A program made the translations under genes and the position numbers. Shown here in pieces: positions 44,930-57,377 of a stretch of 64,000 nt of DNA. Location: assembly GCA_026120185.1 (NCBI GenBank), contig JANUWF010002061.1:372001-436000 (forward strand), written 5' to 3'. Origin of the DNA: Voacanga thouarsii. Its lineage: Eukaryota; Streptophyta; Magnoliopsida; Gentianales; Apocynaceae. The notes under the pieces are model-generated. The model was not told where the DNA came from. It saw only the letters and a program-made list of their open reading frames with translations, and searched no databases. Position 1 is the first letter of the stretch, and every line of letters starts with the position of its first letter.

Positions 44930-47250
44930 TTGATGATGATGATGATAAACATAGATTTAGAATTGCATAATTTGTTCACTCGATATAAAAATTACAAAAA
45001 TAAGTTTATGTAAAAATAGACAAAATTTGTACAACATTATTAAAATTTTATTTTTTGTATAACTCAGACCCCCAAAAAAAGTCCGCTCGAAGGACATTTC
45101 TGTAAAATACATACATGCCCGCATGAGAGATTACTGTAGTTAATTACCAAAAGAACCTTGAGCAATAGACAATAGATAGCCACCACTCCTGTTGCCCAGT
45201 TGCGGTTATTTCGTGTCCTCCACCCGATTCCAACACAATCTCAGACCCTTCACCCACGCCCTCGAACGTGCCTTCTTTTGCCATCTCTCTCCTTGGAAAC
45301 ACTTCAATTTTACCTACACAAAACTACAAGGTCTAAGCCTTATTCGGGATAAATTGTTTTTATGTTCTATAATTTATGTGGTATCTATATAACAAATTTA
45401 TCCATAATGAAAAGACAAATTATTTTTTATTAAATATAATTATTTGAAATACAAAAAAATTGTGTATAATTTATTATAAAAAATATTTTTAATATTTTTA
45501 ATAAATTATTATTTAATATTAATAATAATATAATTTATATTTCTTCTGTTTTAAAATAGATATTCATGAAAATTTTTACACAAATTAAAAGTATTGAAAA
45601 TAATATTATAGTTTAGATAAAATTCCTATTCTACCTATATTAATCACATGACAGCTATTAATTGGTAAAAATTCTCAAGAAATAAGAAGTTGTGTAGTTA
45701 GTTTAGAATAAATGAGGGTAAAATAAGAAGAAACTAATCAGTAGTTTTAGAAATATGTACATGAACATCTATTTGAAACAAAACTAAGAGAAATTTCATG
45801 AGCATCTATTTTGAAATGGATGGAGTAGATTATTTAAATTTATTAATAATTATTTTATAATTAATTTAATATAAATATTATTCTATAATGAATTATAAAA
45901 TAAGAAGTATATATAAAATAAATCTGACTAAGCATTATAAATTATTTATGGTTATGGTGTAATTTTAATATAATTTAAGGATTAGAAATACCAATACAAT
46001 AAAATCTTTTTCTTTTTTTTTTCCAAATACCAATTCATACATATGTAAATTGTCCACCTAAGCAGTTTAGCAAAGCACTTCCGCTCATCTTCCGACCACC
46101 AATTCGAGCATGACGCTTATTAGGGATAGCATGCAATGGATATATTGATAAACTGGTTGTACAGCAAGAAGATTACCTGCCACCATTTCCCCACTTATAG
46201 CACGGCCTCAGAACTGTATGCAAGCCAGTGCAAGAACAACAGGCATTAGCATGGTTGAAGTTTCCCACTTTTTATCTTATTGGGAACTCCAATAGTATTA
46301 TTCTTTCTTAGATGCAGTTAAACCCTTTCCTTTTTAGCAAGCCAAATTAGGGATTATAAGTTAAAACCTTCACAGATTTTCTTTTCAGTCTGAAATTTCA
46401 AGATGTGAGGTACACGTAGAGAGTCACAAAAGATGAAGTTCAGATCTAAGTATTGGAGATTCCCTGTTTTCATTCAAAATGTAAAGCTCTAGATCAAGCC
46501 TCTGCCAACAGAAGCTGTAGTTCACAACGTTCTTCCAGAAGATACAATCTATTGCTGAAGCACGAACTTCAATCAACGGTGGCAGTAGTAACAATAGTAG
46601 CTTCCAAGGTATTTCTTATACCTATACCAAATTGCATAAAGCCAACTATGAATCGAAGAGCTACAATTTCTGGTTTTTCTACAAAATTATAATTCTCTAA
46701 TATAGACTTTGATTGGCTGTAGTTTCATACATACTGCAAAATGCTTCTTTTTTGTTAAGTGAATTTCACTTGAGTTTGCTCTTAAAAGTAACAAAACCAA
46801 CTAGCACAAACTATTCTATTCTGGAGTAGGAGCTTGATTGGGTTGAATGTTCTATTTATTGCTGCTTTTTGAACAGAAATTGCTGTTCTTATTAGTATTA
46901 TAGTTATTTTGGAATTAAGCATCATTTTTTCCGCTATCTACATTTCAATGCTAAATTGATTTCAGTTAGTTAATTCTTTCTTGGTTCCTGGGGCAACTGC
47001 AACAATTTGAGTAGAATTCTATTTTTTTTTTTTTACATGACACAAATATATATAAAAGGGAAAAATATTTTATAATATGTCAAGTTGTTTAGGGTATATT
47101 ATATTTATACTTTAAATTTTAAAGTGATATGTTATTATACACAATATAATTAAAATTACAAAAAAAATAACAAACGACTTGGGCATTATACCTAGTTTGT
47201 CATAAAAATAAATATTTGAGGGTTATTTAGTTATTTTTGGTCACGTTCTG
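44930..47250. other. Spacer, no gene recognised
   Basis: AT-rich sequence. Small frames at 45192-45392 and 46453-46692 look like ordinary open stretches without family resemblance. A minus-strand stretch near 46080-46130 ([16 protein letters not shown]) looks mildly coding but is isolated. Confidence 0.45.
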
Positions 47251-47779
47251 GAAATGAGAATGACATGACAGTATCTCAAAATGGAACGCCAAACCCGAAA
47301 CATAACAAACTAAGCTACATAATCCATACATCTAAACTTACATTAAATGAACTTAAATGTAAAGTCTCAAATTACAGAATAAAGTTTAAAAATATTAATA
47401 CTCATTTAAACAAAACAACTCACATAGTCACCTCTAGAAAACATCCAAGGTATAATTGAAACTTAAACAATAATCAGAACTGTCAGCTCATAAAAAAAGA
47501 AGATCACCAATTCCATAATCAATCAAGATTTTCTTCAAATTAGTCATCCAACTCAACATCATTTACTTGAAAACCTACAAAATGTTAAGAATGAGTGAGT
47601 TCACTAGCTCAGTAAGAAAATACGGCTTACCTAGGATTGAATATATTATATAAATACTAGTTTTCAATGTTTGAACAACAAGAAGTACTTTCTAAAATTT
47701 CTTTGTGAAAAATGTTTATGGTTTAAGTAAAAGACTCTAATTTCTAGATTCCGTATTCAAGACTGTGGAAATAAATGCG

Positions 47780-49810
47780 TGATAGCATAATTCAACAAAG
47801 GATGTTACAAGAGATGAGAAGTGGCACTGCCTAGTCCAAAAGGAATAGCACCACTTGAATCCAAACAAAACAACAACTAGAATTCTAGAAAGGAGGTGGC
47901 ACTGCTTGGTCTTTCCAGAGAGTGAGTAGTACCACTTGAACTAAAGAAGGCGGCACAACATTATGTTCTAGCTCATCTCAAGCCAGCAGGAATTTCAACT
48001 GAATTTTTCAGAAAGATCAAAGACCAAACTTCAAAATACAAGAGAAACAAACTAGGACCTTGATTATGCTTCCTTATATATACATTTTCTATCATTTTTG
48101 TGCTTCAATAGAGATAAATTCTTGTTCAAATCACCACTCACCATATTTTCACTTTGTTTTGCTAGGAAATGGAAAGGAACAAGTGAAGATGAAAGAAAGA
48201 AGAACAAGAAAGAAATGGAGGAAAATAGAAGAAAAGAAGAATGTGTGCAATTCTTGTCCAAAAGAAGGTGGCCAAGGGAAGTTCAAGTTTCCTAGGCTGC
48301 CAGGTTGTATGTAAATATGTATATTTTAGTTAGGGTGGTAGCCTAAGGAAGTTGAACATCCCTAGGCCGCCTGGTCTTCTTCCTCTGCATATAAAATTCC
48401 AGAAACATCACAGCCTAGGAAACTTAGCCACCAGGTCTTATGTAAATATGTATATGTTGAATTAGGTTGGCGAGTTGAACTTCCCTAGGCCACCTAGTTG
48501 TGAGCATGTATATATATATAGTGAGTTTACATGGTGGCCCAGGGAACCTGAAGTTCCCTAGGCCGCCAGTTTTTCTTCTGCCCAGCCTAGTTTTTCTAGA
48601 AACTAGGTAGGCCAGGGAAGTTGAAAAACATGGCAGCCCAGTGAAGTTCAACTTCCCTAGGCCACCCACTTGTGGAGAAGACAATCTTTTGGGCATATTT
48701 TTAGATCTCACGTGACCAAATCCTCTATATAAGCCTTCTTAACACACAAAATCAAAGGAGGAGAGTTTGGAAAAGGTTAGGGTTTCTCTCAAGAATTCTA
48801 GATCTTGTAAGTTTGAGTACCAAGAAGAAGGAAGGACCAAGAAATCCAAAGAAGAGAAAGGGAGGCTACTTGAAGATTTCAAGAGGGAGAAGAAGAAAAG
48901 CTTGTCTATGAGTTTACCTTTCTACTCCTTTTGTAATATTTCTTGTATTTTTGTGCTAAGAATGGATTTTAATTGTAATGAAGGGTTGTACCCTATTTTC
49001 GTATTTGAGAATGATGTATTTTCCTTAAATCTATGATTCTTGTTCATGGATATTTGGTTATTTGATCTTATTTGGCTATCTTAGTTGAATGGGTTTTGAT
49101 TGATGTATTTCAATTAACTGTTATTCCTTAATGATTTCGAGAGATAGGGTTGAGAATAGAACACCCACTTGATTAAGTTATCATTTTCCATTTCAATTAA
49201 CCCAAGAGGAATGTTGGAAATTATGGCTAATAACCAAATGGTTTATGAAATTGCCTAGAGATAGGAACTTTGTGACCCCCAGATGATTTGGGATGGTGAG
49301 TGATGACTAATGCACCTTTAGGCTTGGTTGGTTAGGTAGAAACATCGATCAATCAAACATAGAGATAGAAATCTCATAACTCGAGAGAGGGTGAGATTAA
49401 CATATGATTCACTCCGGTGCCTAGAATTAGAAATTGTGGGTTCAAAGTGTACTCATTTCTTAGGTCTTAAGTGGGGGGCTTCTTTTTTATTGTATGGTTT
49501 TTCTCTTTCTTATTCCTTATGGGGTATTGTGACTCTCTCTTGTGTACAATAATATAACATCTCTTCGTATGTAGTTAGTTTTACAAATTACACTTACTTT
49601 TGACTAAACAATGAGGAAAGAAGGAAGTAGGAGTAATAACCCCCATTCTGTAAGGTTCTTCGATACTTGCCAACGATAATAGACTACACGAAAGGTGCAC
49701 TTGCCTCTATATGTGTGTTTTGTATGATTCTATTTGGCATTTTAACTATTAAAACTTATGTGTATGTGGAACACAATGATTGAGATCTTTCATACATACA
49801 ACGCACACGC
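47780..49810 (+). mobile_element. Nested retroelement-like insertion with promoter and palindrome cluster
   Basis: This plus-strand block has a TATA-type promoter (CTCTATATAAGCC, about 48721-48733) followed by a leader beginning near 48750 (GGTTAGGGTTTCTCTCAAG). A long non-coding tail then includes TAGGGTTGAGAATAGA and ends ACGCACACGCATCA. Upstream of the promoter is a cluster of imperfect palindromes (48267-48666). This looks like a retroelement LTR or solo LTR of about 2 kb. No gag-pol and no certain target duplication were found. Confidence 0.4.
48267..48666. repeat. Cluster of imperfect palindromes GGTGGCC-AGGGAAGTT..AACTTCCCT-AGGCCGCC
   Basis: Six or seven degenerate units spaced about 55-80 bases, several with both arms. 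Arms in unit 1 are 48267-48283 and 48285-48301, in unit 5 48533-48547 and 48553-48567, in the last unit 48632-48648 and 48650-48666. Between them sit (A/G)TGTAAATATGTATAT-like linkers. Each unit could form a hairpin with a 14-17 bp stem and a very short loop. Open frames across the cluster arise from the repeat. Confidence 0.8.
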
Positions 49811-51127
49811 ATCAGACCTCTCCATCCAAACACTAGCATGAGAAGTCAAATCAAAGAGCATTTAACAAAGTTATTAAATCCAATTGATTACAATTCACAA
49901 TAGAGTTAATGAGAACACTAACACTCTTACAAGAAATACAAAATTAGATATTAAAACGTTTTCATTCACAATTTTCCAAAATAACTACTTGCTTAACAAA
50001 CATAATCATTTCCAAAGCATCACTGATAACTAAATCATTCTTCCTTTAATACTAAAAAACTTAGCCAATCATTAGACGTTTTCAAAACATGCTGATAGGC
50101 TGAATCATGCTTTAATTCCCGAATTCCAAAATAGCAAAATACTTGACAAATATAAACATTTTCAGAACATCACAGACAAACTGACTCGTGCTTAAGGTAA
50201 AGTCACGGTTAACTGATATTAGTCTCCTAACTACTATATCCCATTAGAAGAAGAGTCAAAAGAGAATCCAGATATTGTATCTCCCTAGGAAAAGGGGTCG
50301 ATCCGAAGATTAGGTATTATATATCTCCCTAACCAATGGCCAAAATTTAGACAAAATTGGGGAATCCCCACTATAACCACCCACAAGCATCAAATATTCA
50401 TCATGAACCAAAATATCAGAACTTGAATCAAGATTTTTAGAACTTAAATAAGCTTCACAATTTCATATGCATACAATTCAATTCATTAACTTGAACAAAT
50501 ACAAACATAACCATACTCAATCCATTTAGTATTTAGAACATACATTTTTCATGAATTTAACGAAAACAGATAAGTAAGTCCAAAACACTAATTAAAAAAA
50601 AAACAAGGAAGCCAAAATTTCCTTACCAAACAATCGCGAAATCCAAACAATCTCTAATGTCTCTGAAATACTCTAAACACCTACAAACCCAGGATTCATA
50701 AACCAAATCATAACTTAGACACAACTGTTCCCCCAAATCAAACCCTACATACAATTTCTATAATAGAAAACTGAAACTCTAGGAACAAAAAGAATCCCAA
50801 CTAGAGAACAATTAAATCGAAACTCACCTAGGTTTGGAACTTCAAACTCCTGTCTCCTCTCTAATTCATCTTCTCTGTTGATTCTCTCTTTGTCTGAACA
50901 ATTCCTACAATGACGTTGTTCTATTTTATAAAAGTCGTGTAACTAAAATTAGCAATTAATGTAATTGGGAAACAACCTTAATTGCCAAAGAAATTCCTAA
51001 TAAACTCTTAGACTTACTAAAGCCAACAATGGACTCCTAAAACTCATAGGCTCAAGCCTATAACAATTAATCCTTAAATTATAAAAAAGCCTAATGGACT
51101 AGAGATCAAGGGCTCATATTATCACAC

Positions 51128-51937
51128 CTTCACCTATAACACCTTGGATCTGAAACTCAAATACGTACCCAATATGTCACATGGTGATATCTCCTAGAAA
51201 ATGCCAAGCCTCCAACTCAAGAACAATGTCTCGTGACTTTAACAGAAATTAATTATCTTCAAAGAAAAATTTATATCCCAACATAATTCATGTCATATAT
51301 TAAAATTTTATAAATAAATAAAATTACAATTACAATGAATATCTTGTTTAATCTTAACTAAGGAATAAATGAACTTATTACTATTTAACTCAAACTAATA
51401 AATAAACTATTGTTAAGTCAACCAACATAAGTGCATCTAATTCTACATATCTTTATAATTCTCATCATACTTTTGGCTAACATCTACAAAATATTAAATG
51501 AAATAAGTTACATTAATCTAATAAGTAGTTCAAGTATCTTATTAAAAATAAGTAAGTTACGTATAATAATATACTTTTAAATAGAACACGTTGAGTAGTA
51601 TCAAATGATTAAATGGAACTAATTTTTTTCTATATATTTATTTATATAAATAATAAAATAAGAGTATAGCTAACTTTAAATAAAATAAAAGTATGACCAA
51701 ACTTTAAGTATAAAATATAAGTATAATCAATTTTAAACTAAAATATATGTATAACCCAAAATTTAAAATGGCACAAGTTTAGTCCAACTTTACAATAAAC
51801 ATAAATTTAACCTATTTTAAAATAAATATAAGTATGGTCAAATTTTAAAATAAATATAAGTAGGATCTAATTTTAAAATAAATATAAGTATTAGCCAATT
51901 TAAAAACAAGAATCTAGCCCAAATATACAAAAATAAA
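51128..51937. repeat. AT-rich spacer with degenerate ~30-bp tandem repeats
   Basis: From about 51650 to 51900 a unit near AATTTTAAAATAAATATAAG followed by TA(T/G)GRYC recurs roughly every 27-35 bases, best conserved at 51815-51900. No gene seen. Confidence 0.6.
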
Positions 51938-51942
51938 CAAAT

Positions 51943-52326
51943 TGTTATAAAATTTGGGTAGTGTTAGAAAAAAAAATCTACACACTACACACTAATAAAA
52001 CTCTAACTATTCTTTGTACAAAAATTTCTTTAAATCTCTCTCTTTCTATCTCTCACAATTTTCTCTCACAATCACAATTCTTTCTTTCACAAAATGATGA
52101 TGTATTACAAGTTTAGAGAATAACTCTATTTATAGAGCTCTTAATTAGTGGAATACATCATCTTCCACTAATATTAATTAGTGGTGTCTCCACTAAATGA
52201 TGGATATCCATAAAATCCATAATTAGTGGATTTTTCACTAATTCTCTAATAATTCACATAAATTCATAATTAGTGAAACTTCCACTAATTAGTGGAGTTT
52301 CCACTAATTCACAATATATCATAACA
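51943..52326 (-). repeat. 3' LTR of the Copia element
   Basis: 384 bp. It carries several TCCACTAAT / ATTAGTGGA inverted motifs, and TATTTATAGAGCTC (about 52128) may relate to the promoter. It is longer than the other LTR because of a short ACACTAC-type repeat and about 19 extra bases near 52290. Confidence 0.93.
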
Positions 52327-52451
52327 CTCCCCCTTGGATGTTCATCCATTACATAAAGAATATGCCTCGTTAAAACCTTATTAGATAAAAACTCAGTGGG
52401 AAAAAAAATTTAGTGAAGGAAAAAGAGTACACTATTCTATATGTCTATTTA

Positions 52452-52778
52452 TTACTCTCCCTGATGAGATGATTCCTTTAAATCTTTAAACCGACGCATA
52501 CCAATTTTATATATCAACTTCTCAAATGTTGCAGTCGGTAAAGTCTTCGTGAAAATATCTGCGAGGTTGTCACATGACCGAATTTGTAACACATCAATTT
52601 CACCTTTCTTCTGGAGTTCATGAGTAAAGAAGAATTTTGGTAAAATATGTTTTGTCCGATCTCCTTTAATATATCCTCCTCGTATTTGAGTTATGCAAGC
52701 TGCATTGCCTTCATAAAGAAGAGTTGGAATATCTCTAATAGATGACAATCCACAACTTTCTCGGATATCATGAATCAT
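52452..52778 (-). pseudogene. Copia RNase H region
   Basis: A 108-codon open stretch with the RNase H end of Copia pol: YEGNAACITQIRGGYIKGDR, the TKHI motif, then QIRSCDNLADIFTKTLPTAT. It matches the usual DNxxAI..RTKHI..LADxFTK order, but the first catalytic Asp (YxDN) is Glu-Gly here, so activity is unlikely. Confidence 0.88.
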
Positions 52779-52779
52779 T

Positions 52780-54600
52780 GATCGTAATCATACACATTCT
52801 CTACTTGCTTCATGAATGGTTATATTTTCAGCGTGATTTGAAGAAGTAACTGCTTGGAGATATCGAATGACTTGTTTAATTCCATTCCAATGTCGTCGTG
52901 TTGGTGAAGAACTAAATCTTACTAATAAATTGACAGCAAATACAATATCAAGTCATGTATTGTTAGCAAGATACATCAATGCACCAATTGCACTGAGATA
53001 TGGTACTTCAGGACTAAGGAGTTCTTCATCATCTTCTTGAGATCAAAATCTTTCTTCAAATCTAATGATTGGACGATCATTGGAATACGCAATGGATGTG
53101 CTTTGTCCATGTAAAAGCTTTTTAGAACTTTTGTTGTATATGTTGATTGATGAAACTTGCCAAATGTTCAATTTGTAAATCAAGGCAAAATGTAATTTTA
53201 CCAACATCCTTGATGTCGAATAATCAATTGTTTCGTGGAGCTTTTCAGGAGTTCCAATAAGATTAATATCATCAACATATATAGCTAATATCACAAATTT
53301 AGAACTAGATTTCTTAATAAAAACGCATGGACATATTTGATCATTTTTACATCCCGCTTTCAATAAATATTCACTAAGACGAGTGAACCACATGTGCCCA
53401 GATTACTTCAGGCCATATAATGATTTCTGCAATTTGATGGAGTAATTTTCACGAGGATAATGTTTATATGTTTCAGGCATATGAAATCCTTTCGAGATTT
53501 TCATGTAAACATCATTTTCTAAATTACCATACAAGTAAGCAGTGAACAACATTTAATATGGACATATCTATCTTTTCATGTACTACCAAACTGATAAGAT
53601 ATCGGAGTGTAATAGCATCAACAATAGGAGAATGAGTTTCATCATAATCAATACCTGGTCTTTATGAAAACCTTGGGCTACTAATCGTGCTTTATCTCGT
53701 ATGATTTCATTATTTTCATTACGCTTTCTCACAAATATCCATTCGTAGCCAACAAGTTTTACACCTTCTGGTGTTCAGACTGCAAGTCCGAAGACTTTAC
53801 GTTATGTCAGTGCATTTAACTCAATTGAATTGGATCTTTCTATTGTAGCCAATCTTTTCTATGCCGACATTCATCAACTGATATTGGTTCAAGATCATCA
53901 TTATCCTGTATAACATCAAAAGATATATTATATGCAAATATATTATCAATAATTGTTTCTATCCGATTCTAACTTCTACCGAAAGTGGTATAATTGATAA
54001 AAATTTCAGTGTTACTTTCATCAATTTCTGGTTCTTTGTCAGCAGTTCTTTCTTGGTCATTATTATTCTTTTCTTCAATATGATCTTCTGGATCATTTAA
54101 TCCTCTTTTCTTTCAAAGATTTTTATCTTTAGAACCAAGAGGTCGACCACGCTTCTGGCGTACTTTTGACTCAGTAACTATAGGTATAATATTTTGTTCT
54201 ACTGGAACTTCAATTCGAATAGGAGCATTTATAGCTGGAATATGCGATTTTGTAACTCTTCTGGAGTCAACAAAAGCATCTAGCATTTGATTTGCAATGC
54301 TTTGCAAATGAATTATCTTTTGAACTTCAAATTCACATGCGCTTGTGCGCGGATCAAGATAATTTAATGATGTTGTCCAAGCAAGATCCTTTTATGTTGT
54401 TTTTGTTCTCCCCATAATTTAGGGAATAATGATTCATCAAAATGACAATAAGCAAATCTTGTTGTGAATACATCTCCTGTCAGGGGTTCAACATACCTGA
54501 TAATAGAGGGAGAATCATATCCAACGTATATCCCCTTTCTTCTTTGAGGACCCATCTTTGTACGTTGGTTTGGTGCAATTGGAACATATACATCACACTA
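52780..54600 (-). pseudogene. Copia reverse transcriptase region, broken into pieces
   Basis: The open piece at 53043-53393 has KNDQICPCVFIKKSS and the polymerase active-site motif in LAIYVDDINLIGT. Upstream pieces (54113-54307, 54364-54555) match the spacer between integrase and RT, including GPQRRKGIYVGYDSPSIIRY. Several frameshifts and stops separate them. Confidence 0.88.
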
Positions 54601-54645
54601 ACAAATTCTTAAATGAGCAATATTTGGTTCTGAATCAAAAGTCAA

Positions 54646-55425
54646 TTACAAATGAGAGAATTTACGATAACTAGCTGGCCTTATACGTACAAGTGCTGCA
54701 GCATGTAAAATAGCATGTCCCCAGGCAGATATTGGGATATTTGTTTTCATTAATAATGGTCTAGCAATTAATTGTAATCTTTTAATCAAAGATTCAGCAA
54801 GACCATTTTGTGTATGAACATGAGCTACAGGATGTTCAACATTAATTCCAATTGACATGCAATATGCATCAAAAGTATGTGATGCAAATTCACTAACATT
54901 ATCCAAACGGATATTTTTAATGTGATGGTCAGGAAATTGTGCTCTTAATTTAATTATTTGAGCAAGTAATCTCGCAAACGTCAGGTTGCGAGTAGATAAT
55001 AAACATACATGTGACCATCGAGATGATGCATCAATTAAGACTATAAAATATTTGAACAGTCTACATAGTGGATCAATAGGTCCATAAATATCTCTGTAAA
55101 TCCGTTTAAGAAATGTAGGACTTTCAACTTCTACTTTTACTGGTGATGGTCTAACAATTAATTTTCTTAGGGAACATGCAGCACATGCGAATTTTTCTAA
55201 TGTCAAGATCTTTTTATTTTTGAATGGATGACCATGTATATTCTCAATGATTCTTCTCATCATGGTAGATCCCGGATGACCCAACCGGTCATGCCAAATG
55301 CTAAAAGTAATATGATCAGTAAACTTCTGGTTTACGAGATGATAAATTTCAATTGTACGTATTTTTGCAAAATATAGGCCAATAGAAAAAGACGGTAGTT
55401 TTTCTAATACAGATTTCTTATCCAA
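54646..55425 (-). pseudogene. Copia integrase with GAG-pre-integrase zinc finger
   Basis: 259 codons open. The zinc-binding HHCC part is present (WHDRLGHPGSTMMRRI, then FACAACSLRK). The integrase core has RDIYGPI (first Asp), IRLDNVSEFAS (second Asp; DN-x-x-EF form) and QNGLAES (Glu), so the DDE residues survive. It is the longest intact piece of the element. Confidence 0.92.
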
Positions 55426-55511
55426 ATGAATTTGAGTAATATAAAGATGTTCAATCCCATTTTCCTCATTTGTTTCAACATGATACCCATTTCTGCGGAT
55501 ATCTTTAAAAC

Positions 55512-55740
55512 TTAATAAATTTCTTCTGAATTTTGAGAAAAATAGTGCCTATCAATAATAATTGTTGTTCCTTTAGGCAACAATATACTAACTCTTCCGG
55601 AGTCTTTAATCACATTTGTACTATCGTTTATCGTATAAATATTTATTTCTTCCATTTTGAGATCAGAAAAATATTTCTCATTTTTTAGTATGGTGTGTGT
55701 AGTTCCACTATCAATAATGTATACATCATCATTAACAACA
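55512..55740 (-). pseudogene. Copia aspartic protease region
   Basis: Contains the catalytic motif in VYIIDSGTTHTILKNEKYF, the DSG(A/T) type of Copia proteases, followed by a Gly-rich strand (SGRVSILLPKGTT). A (TA)n tract lies just upstream on the coding strand and interrupts the link to gag. Confidence 0.85.
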
Positions 55741-55751
55741 GCCATCTGAAT

Positions 55752-55794
<43 letters not shown>

Positions 55795-55859
55795 AACGCA
55801 AATATTATTAGAATATAATGAAAATGAAAATACAAAAATATCAGGGTGTGGCTTTAATT

Positions 55860-56930
55860 CTTTTGGACACTGCCATCACCAATTAAATGGTCTATCCTAC
55901 TGTCTGGGTGTTCAAAAAAATTCGATACATCCGTATGGATAATATTGATATTAAGATCTTCAAGATCAATATCATCATCCTCAGTATTATTTACTGGATG
56001 TTGAGAAAAATTTGCTTTCACATTTTTATTGTTTTTTTTCAGTGAAGCTTGATATCATTCCACTAAATGCTTGACCGTCCGATAATTACGTGACCAATGA
56101 CCTTTCATGCCACATCTATAACATGTATCCTCATACTTTTCTTCCATTTCTTTTTATTTTTCTTTTCCCTTATGATCTTTTTTGTTCCACTTTAGGCGGC
56201 CAGTATTTCTCACAACTTGATTATGATTGTGATAAGAGAAATACCGAGTGTGTCCACGACCATAACCACGACCACGACTATAACGATGGCTTTTGTTGGA
56301 GCCAACAACATTCACTTCTGGGAGTACTGTTGAGCCAGTTGGTCTGGCTTCATGATTTCGTAATAATAACTCATTATTTTTCTCTGCAATGAGGATGACA
56401 GTAATTAAATCTGTAAATTTGGTATACCTTTTTTCTCAATATTATTGCTGCAGGACAATATTCGAGGCATGAAATGTGGAGAATGTCTTCTACAGCATAT
56501 CTTTATCAGTCACTTTTTCTCCGTATAATTTTAACTGAGATATAATTTTATACATTGCGAAGCTATATTCATTCACGATTTTAAAATCTTACAACCTCAG
56601 GTGCAACCATTCATACCGTACAGTGGGTAGTACGACCATCTTCAGGTGGTCAAATCTTTCTTTTAAATTTACCCACAGGACATATGGATCTTTTTCGATA
56701 AAATATTCCATTTTTAAATTTTCATCAAGATGACAACGAATAAATATCAAAATTTTAGCCTTGTATTGTACAGATGCACTATTATTTACTTGAATAGTTT
56801 CACTAAGGTCTTCAGCATTTAGATGTATTTCTGTATCGAAAACTCATGACATATAATTTTTTCCAGAAATATCAAGGGTTACAAATTCGAGTTTAGCAAG
56901 ATTAGCCATAGAGATCAATAAATGCGTACC
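55860..56930 (-). pseudogene. Copia gag region with altered zinc knuckle
   Basis: Pieces of gag in shifting frames. The zinc knuckle near 56063-56122 reads CYRCGMKGHWSRNY, so the last Cys of the CCHC box is Tyr. The upstream end begins near 56910 with a Met-Ala-Asn-Leu start typical of this gag family. Confidence 0.75.
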
Positions 56931-57010
56931 TGTCTTCTGGCTTTGGTAACGGCAGAGACTCGTGCTTAGTCTTTTGGCTTTTGTAACGATAGAGACTCGT
57001 ACTGATAACG

Positions 57011-57372
57011 TGTTATAAAATTTGGGTAGTGTTAGAAAAAAAAAATCTACACATTAATAAAACTCTAACTATTCTTTGCACAAGAATTTCTTCAAATCTC
57101 TCTCTCTTTCTTTCTTTCACAATTTTCTCTCACAATCACAATTCTTTCTTTCACAAAATGATGGTGTATTACAAGTTTAGAGAATAACTCTATTTATAGA
57201 GCTCTTAATTAGTGGAATACGTCATCTTTCACTAATCTTAATTAGTGGTGTCTCCACTAAATGATGGACATCCATAAAAATCTATAATTAATGGAGCTTC
57301 TACTAATTCTCTAATAATTCACATAAATTCATAATTAATGGAGTTTCTACTAATTCACAATATATCATAACA
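57011..57372 (-). repeat. 5' LTR of the Copia element
   Basis: 362 bp, same inverted TGTTAT..TAACA ends as the partner LTR. Directly inside it on the minus strand follows CGTTATCAGTACGAGTCTC, the position and type of a Copia primer-binding site. Confidence 0.93.
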
Positions 57373-57377
57373 CAAAT

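Larger units (their letters stand above)
47260..51127 (-). mobile_element. LTR-like retroelement sequence on the minus strand, interrupted by another insertion
   Basis: Read on the minus strand, the block starts TGTGATAATATGAGCCC (right edge near 51127) and has a TATA-like TTATAAAATAG (about 50930) followed by a CT/GA-rich leader, as in LTR promoters. It carries no gag or pol. About 47780-49810 looks foreign to it (opposite orientation, different composition). The left boundary and target duplication are not resolved. Confidence 0.4.
51943..57372 (-). mobile_element. Full-length but inactive Ty1/Copia LTR retrotransposon
   Basis: The LTRs are 51943-52326 and 57011-57372, begin TGTTAT and end TAACA in inverted form, and are flanked by the 5-bp target duplication CAAAT (51938-51942 and 57373-57377). 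A polypurine tract (CCAAGGGGGAG on the minus strand) abuts the 3' LTR at 52326. The gene order on the minus strand is gag, protease, integrase, reverse transcriptase, RNase H, the Copia order. The LTRs differ by roughly twenty substitutions and two small indels by eye, so the insertion is not recent. Frameshifts and stops break the polyprotein, and a (TA)n tract lies inside at 55757-55790. Confidence 0.95.

Noticed and set aside
56090..56392. 100-codon plus-strand ORF with His/Asp-rich stretch
   Set aside because: Antisense of the Copia gag region. The minus strand carries the zinc knuckle.
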